Below, in pieces: positions 48,601 through 60,600 of a stretch of 64,000 nucleotides of DNA; within the stretch, counting starts at the first letter, position 1; the number at the start of each line of letters is the position of its first letter. The notes beneath the pieces are model-generated. The model saw only the letters and a list, made by a program, of their open reading frames with translations, made no database searches and was not told where the DNA came from. The stretch is from NCBI RefSeq assembly GCF_032854445.1, contig NC_088303.1, positions 20,839,501 to 20,903,500 of the forward strand, written 5' to 3'. The position numbers and the translations under genes are program-made. The DNA comes from Liolophura sinensis (Eukaryota > Mollusca > Polyplacophora > Chitonida > Chitonidae).

Positions 48601-51600
48601 TGACCAACTGTCAAATGTTACACATGTCTGATGACAGGGCACAGTGTAATTATACTTTTACTTTTAAACAGAGACAACAAAAAGGCACTTTAAGATAAGT
48701 CTTTCTGTATCCTTTTGACATTCATGCATCAGATAGCTTACAAATAGCTTGTGAACCGAAAGTGTTGGCATCAAAAACGTTGAATAAAATACAGTAATTC
48801 CATACCACACATTTAATTACCTAGTAAGTGGTCCCTCAGAGTTGAAACATCAAACCCCACTGGGCAGAGAATGATAATATTAATCTCAAAAGCACAATGT
48901 AGGCCACACTTTAACATGAGTCCCTTACCATGGATAACCTATCATCTTTGCCCACACCACAGACCCTTCCACAAAATGAGTGTAAATGAATGTCTCCAAA
49001 TGAATGCTGTCATCAAAGTCTTCTTCTGGTTTATCACAGCTATCATATAGCTCCTCTGAGATAACAACAGATGAAAATGATAACAAATTTAGAAATTCTT
49101 TGTTAACATACATGCGTCATGAAAAGCATCAGTGTTATGATAAAAGAAAAGAACTCTAAAATGACAACTATTATTGTAAGGGAAATAAAGTTATGCTCTA
49201 CATGTATTTTACGTATATTTTCCGTCAATGGTATGTAATTTTTGGAAATGATGGTGAACAACATATAGGGATCACAAGACCGGCTAAGAATGGCTACCCC
49301 CCCCCCCCCCATCATAATATATCCCTCCTCTTACAGTGCTGCTGTTGACAACGATCACTGATTATGTCATGACTACAGATGAAACTACATTCATGTGTTG
49401 GGGAACATCACAAACTGCATATAAAGAAATGAAAACCAAATGTTGCACATATTAACCTCTCAGGGCAATCAAACTTTATACACCCATGCATTTGTAATTG
49501 TTAACATGAAATTATAGATAAGACATAAACTAAAATTCAACTTGGTTATAATGTTTTATTAACAAGAAAAAGAGGCTAAATAATAATCAAGGTGAGCACA
49601 TCTTAAAATCTGACCATTTAATGGCACCATCTGCATGTTGGCAATTTTATTATTGCTTATTTAACCGTTTATGTTATCAAGGGAACACAAGATAAGACAA
49701 AACACGGTTAATTTTGGTCTTTGTAATACACTATCCCACAATCACATACCACTGTTCATGCTGCAGGTCCACTGTTCTGGGAGAACTGAGGGATCTGAGA
49801 CATCTTTTATATGTCTCCATTTGAGGCAATCTGGATTAACACACTGGACCCAAGTTCCTGACAAAACAAAAAACTGCTTGACTGCTTTACTCCTTCTCCA
49901 ACATGTCCAAGAACAAAACCCTTAGCTGCACAGGACTACTGCCCTTCCAATAAAGGGTCATTAGCAATGTGTGAGTCAATGTTATAGGTATACATGCAAG
50001 TGAAATACAGAGAGGTAGCATCACATGATGTATGTCACAAACATGCTTTGAACTCCATTTTATAACAGGAATACTGATACGTTAAATGTATAACACATGG
50101 CCCTAAACATTACCTCAAAAGTATGTGTTCCCCAAAAGTCATAATGTTACAATGCTTTTTTTTTTCAGTCAACCTGCATTTGAATGATATACTTGCATAC
50201 AATTACTCAAACCTACCTAATTCTTCAATGTCACGGTTTAACATTTCAGTTTGCTTGGACACTTTCTTTTTCCTCTTTATGCTAGACTTTAAATGTTTGT
50301 TATTGGCCTGGTGCTTTTTTGATCCTATTTGGCCTACAAGAAAGAAAATGAACCTGTTATACATGCATATGATGTAGTAAAATAGCTACAATGAAGGCCA
50401 TGTATGTTATAGCAATCCACTTTTTATCTATATCTACTTGTCAAGCAATCAGAAGGCAGAAAATATGGAAACTCTTTAAAATTGTTCTTTAACATACTTT
50501 CACACTGAAACCTACATTTAAACCTTTATTCCTAAGGACAATGATTCCTTCTTACACAGAGAGAAATTACACAAAATTTCTCAGGCACTAGCACAAAGCC
50601 CTACAAGGTGCCGCGTCAGCTTATTGTTATATCAGAGAAGTGTCTAAAACAAAAGGGCATAAAGTAGATCTAGCCTGTCAGATTGTTAGGGAGCCAGAAA
50701 AAATTATATGTCTTACCAGCAGGGATGATTGGAGAGGTTTCACTTCTTATTATTAAAAAAAAAAAAAATTCAACATTCTAAAGGGAGTTCAATGTTGTAA
50801 CCCATGTTTAATATTACAAAATACTTTTAATAAAGATTGATTTCAACAAACCTAGGTCCAAATGCTTTGGAGTTAACCCTTTTTTTCCTGTGTTGGGTTT
50901 CATTTTCTTTTTCTTAACAGGAGCAAAGGCTGGTTTTGTGACATTGGGTGCTTCATTTTCACTTACTGCTGGAGTTATTTCATTCTCAATCTGAATCAGC
51001 CCTGGGCTACAAATGAAAAACGTATCGATTCATGAATTTTGCAAAGACAAAACCATACAGCTCTAGCATAAATGTGATGAAGCCTTTATCAGATAAAAGT
51101 AAAATAAAGTAATGTACATGTACATTAATCCTCACAGTCTTATTTTAAATATTTTAATATTTTTGAATATTGGAAAATACAGAAACTTCATTTGATTATC
51201 AAATATGGATTCACCTCAACCCCCCCCCACCCCCCCCAACCACCAAATCCCTGGTATAGTCTCTTTGACAAAGTCAGTAAACTTCCACGGTACATGTATA
51301 CATCCTACTGCATTGAAATGAGCGCTTTTTAAAAACTGAACACAGTGAATGTACATGTACATGTACAAGGAGTTACCTTTCAGAATCATCTTGTAAGTCT
51401 TGATCATTGTCTTCGTTTACTGGCAAATTCTCCTCTGCAGTGTCACCTGCATCTTAAAATGTTAATGGGTAAAATTATTGTCAGAATCCTGGGAGCTAAA
51501 AAATCAACCACACTAAAGTTCATGGACAACTCATGGTTGAAAACTTGCAAATTAAATATATTTTGCTGTTTCTTCCTTCTATTCAATATTTTAGGAAAAA

Positions 51601-54600
51601 AAAACCACTCAATTTAAACAACCGATCACAAGACAATTAACATATCTCTTGTTTCTTTTCCAGTTACTGTGCTTCTGAAAAGCTAATTTTCGCCAATCAT
51701 AGCTATGGATAAAAAATGGGGAGGTGTAAAGGTTCCCTCACTCTGTTCAGCACATGTCACAGTCAGGAATCTACTTATTTAATGTAAGGACAAACAGGCA
51801 GCACATGTTGCATTCAAGACCACGTGCCTTTCTACGGGGTCCTACGGTACCGAGACAAGGCTCGTGTATAGATGGGCGCCATCTGCGCAGTGATATCAGA
51901 TATTTAAGAAGTATTTTCAGATTCCTTGAGTCTAAATCTGTATCAACGGTATAAAATCAAGCAACTACATATACCTGCATCTAAATTTATTACAAACATC
52001 CAAAATAAAATGAACTATTTACTCATGTACTAGCTAATGAATATTAAGTTGTTCAACATGGCAGCACCATTAATGACGGCATGAAAAGAGAGTTTGAAGA
52101 AGTAATCACGTACGCCAAGGCAAGTTATGTCGTTTCTGCAGTTAAAGGTAAAGCAGGTCACCGCTCTTTGTGTGGCATGCAAGAAAAGAGGTGTGATTGC
52201 AGTCTAATCAACTGAGTACGGTAAAAGTCTAGTATATCAGCTTATGTCTTGGGTCATCTGGCGTAGAGAACACAGTGAAGAACTAAGCAATAACTAATGC
52301 TGTATCCCCTGTGAATTCTGTTATGCAAAATCAAGTGGTAATTGTGTAGATATATTTGAATTGCCATGGTTCAGCTTGAGCATGGACAGAGATGATAATA
52401 ATACCCACAAACGACTGTAAATAGCACACTGCTCAACAGTTTGGTACGCTCGCCATCGCATGCAGTTGTTTACATAGGGCAAAAAGTCATCACCTCAGAA
52501 GAGGTGGCGTAATGCACGAGCCTCGCTTTCGACATCGCTGCTGCAAAAAGTACAGTGTATGGCGCCCAAGTGTATTAGAGATGTAATCTTAAGGTGCATC
52601 TCTATTTCGGAATGCACATGTTATGCATGATAAAGAGGAATAGCTCTTGTTGGCAAATAAAACTGGAAAGTATAGTTTCCCTTGACACCTGCTTCATATT
52701 TATTTATTTACTTTTCACTTATATTATGATGGTAGGAAAGCAGGCAGATTGCTGGCAGACCTTCCCACATACGGAGAGGAAGCCAGTATGAGATGGAGGT
52801 GAACTCACAGCGACTGCATTGGTGGACACCTGCTTCATATATATATACATATACGTGTATATATATATATATATATATATTCAAGTTGACAATAAGAAAT
52901 ATTCCAAAGGTTGTATTTTCAAACCGTCCACACTACTAATATTATAAACATTTTTAAATGAATGATGTGTTGAAACAGTTATATTTTATCAAATAAGTCA
53001 CAAAAATATTAGGCCTGCCTTATGATATTTTAAAACCTATACATGGAAGATAAAATGGAAAAGTATTCAATATGGGTATTCTTAAGGGCTGTTAGATTAC
53101 TATAAGATTCAATCTGCAACAAATGGCTGTAAATTTTTTGCCTTCTGATATGCAGGAAAACTTGTATGAACCCTTAGTCAACAATTATTCTGTATCTCAC
53201 AAGCATGAGAATGAGCTTAGGGTATTGCTGAAATCTGAAATTGTACCCCCAAAGTCAGAAATACAGTACCTATTAGCTGCTCTACTTCAATAAATGCAAT
53301 TAATCCTAAATTTCAAATAAGAATAACCGACAGTACTAATTTCCTAAATTCTATAAAAGAGTCATATCAGTCTCAATATTAAATATTTTCAAGCAAGTGT
53401 AGCCTTATAGAACATCAATAGAATGACACACTACACTCAGCCTGTATAGGCCTTATATTATCGCAGTGAACGAATTTATGCAGAAATGAATGTACAGAAC
53501 AGCAATCTGAGCAAAATCTTAACATTTCATACCTAAACTGAAAAAACCATTTCCTTTTACTGAAATCAGGCATTTTAACTTCTGATATTTTTATTTGTAT
53601 TTTCAGCAAATGAGAAGTTATTTATAAATATTAAATGTAAATCCCTATTAATGATTAAGTAGCTTGAAAATTAATTTGGAGAATAAATCAGGTCTGCAGG
53701 GATTTTTTCAATACAAAATCTCTAATTCATATGAAATACCCATCTAATGTTAATACACCTACCTATTCTTACTTGACAAATTGAGCTTGTTACCCCAAAC
53801 AAACAACTTAATTGTGCCAGTATTTGCTTAGCTTCTAATGTTGGATTTTGGAAGGAAGGATCTTTAATACTAGTATCAAACAAAATGAGTATGGTAAACC
53901 TTCTTGACATTATTATTTAATTTATTTATTTTATTAGTGTTTTACGCCATACTCAAGAAAATTTCAGCATTATTGTGGGAGGAAACCGAGAGGAACCTGG
54001 GGGAAACTTTCAGTGGATTGCTGTCAGACTTCCCACGTATGACTGGAGAGGCTACTGTGTCAATGCCATGACATTATTACTTTAATTTAAATTACTGTAA
54101 AAGTTTAGCCTTTAAAAATGCCCTTTCAAAAGCACATAAAGGCTTAAATTGATACTTTTGATGCCAGTCTGAATGTTTTTCAGACAAGAAATTAATCAAA
54201 CTTCATAAAAACTCAATGATCTTGTAAGGGGGATGAATCAATCAGAATGAGGTAAAATGTGTATCCACTTGATTAAACATACTAACTTTTAGTGAAATAC
54301 ATTGTATGAGTGAAGACAATACAAAACACACCTTCATTCTCGCTGCCAGATATTTTTATCATTGATGTTATGAACTGTATTGTTACATCAGCAGATGACT
54401 TCAGTTCTCTGTTCAGAGCACATTCAAATATCTTGTCATACTCGTCATCAGTGAGACTTCTGACTGGCTTGATCACCCTACAACTTTCCTGTAAGGATAA
54501 ACGCCATGTACAATGTCTTCAAATGTTGCCTTGTGACATAAAACTTCAATTTTCACTCTTAAATTGCTAATTAAAACAGGAAGACTATGATAAACACACC

Positions 54601-57600
54601 TAAAATTGGGTTCAATCAGCAAAACACACCAAAAAGGAAACAAAAGAATTAACACTAAACTATAACTGTAATTTCACCTGTGTGAAATAGGCTTGTATAT
54701 CATTTGACTTACATGTACTTTTTGCTGCATTTGTGCATTTCCCAGAAAAAGAAAATATTTTTATAAGGCCTGATTTTTTTCTCCCATCGATTTAAGTTTA
54801 TATTTTGCTTTATACCAAAAACATAACAAGGGTGGTGCTTAAAATATTATGAGATACAGTATTCTGTTCATTTAGTTTTCTCAATAAAAGAAGTATATCA
54901 CTGAGGATGATTTGGACATTATATGCGGTATTGGATTTGAAGATTTGCAGTGCTATAATATGAGTAGGCCATTGTAGTAAATGCACTGAGCCTATATTCT
55001 ACTTCAAACATGTCAAAACATCATAAAGTAATGTTGTCAAAAGTGTCACTATATATATGAATCATACTCCATTTAAATTTACACACCATGACATGGCAAT
55101 CTGGCAACTTATGACTTTTTTTATCTATAATTATAAAAGAGCAATGAAATTTTGTGCATCACATATGCTGGAAAACTTTGATGCTTACTTGCTAAAGGTT
55201 AACACTCACATAGTACTGAGATTAACACAAGTCTGGGAGAAACCCACAACCATTTGCACCTTATTTTTTAAATTAAAAAGCTAATCTCTTTTTGGATATT
55301 AAACATTTTGTTAATCTACATTCAAGTATTGATATTTCATGAAGTCGGAATTTGTCTTTTATTTTTAGATGGTTAATCAGAATAAAAAGTATGCATGGTA
55401 AACTGTTAGTAGGTTACTATCACTGCTTTCAAGCCTGATAGGGCCAACATGTTTATTGTGTGGAACATTACTCGGTTAAATAATTAAAATACATTAACTG
55501 CGCTTTCCCACCTTTTCCCTTCCATTTTTGGGACTGGTATGAACTGAAACATTATCCTGCTTGGACAAACATAACGACGAGGTAGAAACAGAATCCTCAT
55601 GTTCCTACAAGAAAATTATTAAATTTGTCTTATTTTTGAGTTGAAATCAGAAAATACCTTATGTCAACAAAAGTGAAACAACTTCATACAGATTGAATGC
55701 CATGCATACAAAACTTACATATTAGGCTTAATTAAACACCGTGTGAAATTATTTCCAATGTATTTCTTTCAATTTTTCCAAAAAGTGCACATACAGAATC
55801 TCCCTTCTTGTACTTACGGAACTATTTAGAAAGCAATTAGGCAGGTTCCAGCAGGGCTTAATGAATTTTATAACTAATAATTAAAAGGTGCGTGGCGCAA
55901 TGGCCAAGGGGTTCAAGATGGGAAGGTCTGTCAGCAACATCAGAAGGCCTGCAGCAACCTGTGAATGGTCGTGGGTTTCTCCTGGGCACTCCCCAGTTTC
56001 CTCCCACCATAATAATTGCCGCTGTATAAGTGAAATATTCTTGAGTACAGCGTAAGACCAATCAAATAAATAAAATAAATATTTTAACCATGCTTTGCAC
56101 ATGCATGACAGAACGGTACATTTTCTGTATAAATTGGCCAGCTCAGTCCTTTGCCTTGTTACTTTGCCCTCAGTCACATGCTATTTATATTTGGCTTCCG
56201 TCAGCAGCTACCTCTCTGTCGACTTACTTCATTCTTGCTGGCAATGACCACTCATAAGGCAAATTGAAAATAGGACATTTCCAAACAGAAGTCAAACTAG
56301 ATAACGGCCTGACCTGGCAACTAGCCTGAAGGCTCTTCACGCAAAATTCATTACAGGGGAGACAATTCCATAAAATTAATGTACTGTGTTAATTGTGCAG
56401 TGAATTTAGTTGAGATATAGTCATAAACTCACTGTGCATGGGCAGCTACATGTACGATTAAACTTGCTCTTCTTTTCAATCCATGTCTCACTGTTTGGTT
56501 ATCGAATGTACGCTTTAAAAAATGTATACATCAACTACTCAGACATTTAAATTTTCAAAGAATATTGGTCCGTCCACCGCTACTACATCTAGTTTCCATC
56601 TCTCAAAGCGTTGATCTCAAGCCCTGATAACGAACTAAGATGTCAATCATATACTACCATGCACATTTTCAACTTTTTCCTTGTTTGGCCATTGAGGATC
56701 TATAAAAATATAAAACTTTATCATACACACTTCCTACATTGTAACTATCAATACTACAACCACCACTGACAGCCATCAATTATTATGGTAATATTTAATT
56801 GTTAAATTACCAGGAATTTAAATACAGAATACAATAGGCAGCTAAAGTTTTTAAACTTACTGATTAGTTCATTAAATCATAGATTGGTTGCTTAATTCAG
56901 GCCTGAAATTTCTTTCAACATTACTTTGCTTACACTCAGAAGCCCGATTGATCAATCAAACCATAATTCTCTCCATTTATACTGCTCACTGAATGCACTA
57001 GATAACCCCACCTATCGGTTAGGTGCACGAGTCATAACTGTGTACCAGTCTGAAAAAATTCTAATAAACTTTACGTGGCTATAGATGGAACTGGGGATCA
57101 TACAATATACATGTACATGTGAGTGAGTGAGTGCTTGGAGGTTGAACATCATACTTAATGATTATTCAGTCATATGACAACGCAGGAGTCCTTAGAGTGC
57201 ATGTAATGTAAAGTAATTTCCACCGCTCTTGAATCTAATGCTGTTTCACTGAGACGACATATTGAAGGCAAGTAAGCTGCCCACCTGAGCCACTATACTG
57301 ATATGGATCAACCAGTCGTTGCTAAACACCGAGCAAGCAAGCTACAACTTCCTCTTTTAAGGTCTTAGGTGTGACCCGACTCAGGATTAACCCTGGATCT
57401 ACTGCCGCCTGAAGCGGATGCTCTACCAGCTGAGCTATCGGGGGCACTGTATCATCAAGTTTCTAACTGACAGCATATAAATGTATAGGCTCACTGATTT
57501 GTCAACATTGAATTTCTTCTTTGTCTTCTTCCTTTCTGGGTTTCCTGGAAGCGTTGTTTGATTGCCACTTTCCTATGAGAAAAACCAACAACAAAAAGAG

Positions 57601-60600
57601 TATGTTTGATTACATTTAAAAGTACATCTACATGCAGTCAGTACATGTCGTTTATTCAAACTTTAAATCACTAAAAATTGACAAAATTGTGTCCAACAGT
57701 TCTGGAGATATCACAAGGACACAGCTATTTCCTGTTATAACAATGTGACAAATGGAACGATAAGCAGACAGACATGCTCCTAAAGTTGATCAGTTCTTGG
57801 CCCTTAAATATTTGTCAATAATACTCTTCAAACTTAAATGAATTCTGTCATGCCCGGAAGTTTTGGGGATATAACGGGACAGTGTTAATGCCGGACTGCT
57901 GTATTTTTCAAAAATCAACTCTTTTGAGTTGTTTCTCCAGCTTAAATGTGTTTATAGTAATGTAACAACTATCGATTATATATCACGAATCATGCGCTGT
58001 TATTTCAAACAAATAATAAAAAAAATGTTGCATCACAATTCGCGTCAATGAATGTTCTCTCATGCTGGCTAAGCCAAATTATTTCCAAGTTGAAAATAAT
58101 ATGTTAGGCTGATATGGTTGATCTCTCATGATGGTGTTACATGAAGGTTTAGTCCAACAGCTCTTAGCCAATAGGAATCCAGTCGCCTGATGTACCCTAT
58201 CTAGGTTACTACATGAGCATACACTGGATGTGTAAGATTATGAATAGTGACTTGGGTCTATGATTACTTATGTGGGGAAGTAAATCTGAATTGATTGAAG
58301 CTTACATATAATCTGGAGATTATACAATTTCTGATACACTGACATAACCAGGCCTCAAGATATCCAAAATGTTCGTAATCAGGATGCTACAAATTAGACG
58401 CACCAGTTAATCTTTGTACAAACTCTGTTTTGCTGTTCATATCTGTGCCTAAGAAAATTGATGATGTCACTGCCTTTTCTCCCACTGGCAACATTTGGTG
58501 TATTTGAAATGAAGGTGAAAAACGAAACTGTTAGAAAATAAACTTCACATTGATCACAAACCAATGGAGCCTTCATATAGAGCATTCTTATGATTGGTTA
58601 GACAAAGGAGAAGGTTGTATGGTTTTCTGGGATAGCTCAGTGGAATGTTTTAAAGCCTTGTGTTCATGGGTTCGAACCCTGCTTTACCGAACACTAATCG
58701 AAGACGCGCTCAGGTGGTCCAAGTCGTTACCCTTCATCATTCAAACCACTATCTCCCAAATGTGGATTCTTGAAAAACAATCAACTTTGCAGGCATTAGC
58801 GTGATGTCACAGCAAACGTTTAATGATGCTTAAGGCATAAAGCTTGAAACAAACTGCCTTGGCAACAGTTCTTGATACGTTATTTGTCGGACGTGGTTAT
58901 GGCCTGCTACAATTTTAAGCTACATATTCTCGACGGTTGACACAGGACACCATGTTTCACGAACATAATATGTGGGACACATAATAATATGAAGCTATCA
59001 CTGGCCATGATTATATTTTACTGGTGGGCTTACACACATACCTCACAGATAATCTCACGTCCCACTGTTTTTATAACTGGTGCTGTGAATCCACCACTCT
59101 TGACTTTCTTTCCTTTCTTTTCGGCTGGGTATGATATCTTGTTCTCGGTTATATATTGTTTTTCAAGTTCACTGCTTTCAAGTTCAACCTATGATTCAAC
59201 CTATGATAGAGTGTAAAGGGATTGTCAGTGCATAATGTGGTCTACAATGTTTCAGTCACACCACAACAATGTCTAGTTGTAGCAGGAAAATCATAATTTT
59301 AGTCCTGTCTTGCATATTCATACTGCAAACATTATACAGAGTCACAATCAATACATATTAGTTTGCCTTTGACTAGTGGATAGAGTCTTAAATACATGCA
59401 GGCATGATCTGCCTTATATAAGTTATACCAGCGTGTTGCACGGGTATCCGACCTGATATTTCTTCACGATGATCAGTATTTCGACGAGCCCGTATCAGCC
59501 TGTATACCCACTCAACAGGCTGGTGTAACAAATTTATCACTATGAAGAGCATATGGGACAATTTTTGCCTTTAATTAATACGAGTACTTCGGCCAACGCT
59601 TGCTGTGTTTTCTCGGATGCAGCATGCCAAGACCAACATCACGGCACAAACGATGAGAAGAAAAACGCAAGGCCCAATTGTAGGCCTTGGCTGAGCCGAG
59701 AGGAAAATACTTGCCTTAGGCAAACTGTTAGCAATTTTTGATTCAAGTTTGAAGGATGTGCAATTGAATTGCCTCAAAAAGTTGTTGTGAGAATTTTTTC
59801 CATGTATTGTTGTTAGCTACAGAATCATTAAAACTGATGAAAATGAAAGCAAGAAGAGTTGACTTATTGACTAGTAGACACTTGTTGGTCTACTGGTGCC
59901 TTCTTAGCTCTGTACATGTAGATATAATACAGAAAAAATATCCATAATTCTTCCGCAAATATGGTAGCTTATTCATAGTGGATTGACCACTCACATAATT
60001 ATTGTAAATGTTTTGAACAATGTATATTTAATTACTTGATTGATGTTTTATGCTGTACTCAAGAATATTTCACTAATTATATGACGGCAATCGGCATTAT
60101 GGTGAGAGGAAACCAAGCAGATCTCGAGGGAAACCCATGATCATCTGCAGGTTGCCGAGATCTTCCCATGTAGAACTGGTAAGAACGCCAGCATAAGCTG
60201 TAACTGACAACCACCTTATTGGTGAGAGGCCCCTGAGCCACTACTCCGTGCTGGCACGCTACAACTTCTAAGCTTTGAACAATGTTTACTTCACTGCAAG
60301 TATAGCTTGCATGTTCTTGCTTATATCCTTGTATTAATTTCTCATTACTAAATACGCTTCAGTAACCAGTTTTTCACACCTGTTCTGCCCCAGTATTTCC
60401 ACCAGTGTTATCCTTCTTATCCTTTTCTTTTCCTGGAACTGTAACAATTTACAAAAAAACATAAAAATAAAAATATGCTCTTTCTTACAATATCACAAAA
60501 AAATTAAACTCATACAAGACAACATGTAAGTAGTAGCCTGCACAGTACAAAGACATGCACATGTAATTTTTTCATTATATACAGAAGTCATGGTACATGT

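Noticed and set aside
57395-57446. Possible functional tRNA gene on the minus strand
   Set aside because: It continues directly into the SINE family 2 body and recurs as such at 7702, so it is the tRNA-derived head of a SINE.
58622-58690. Possible functional tRNA gene
   Set aside because: The A and B boxes are good, but the acceptor stem halves do not pair and the anticodon arm is poor.
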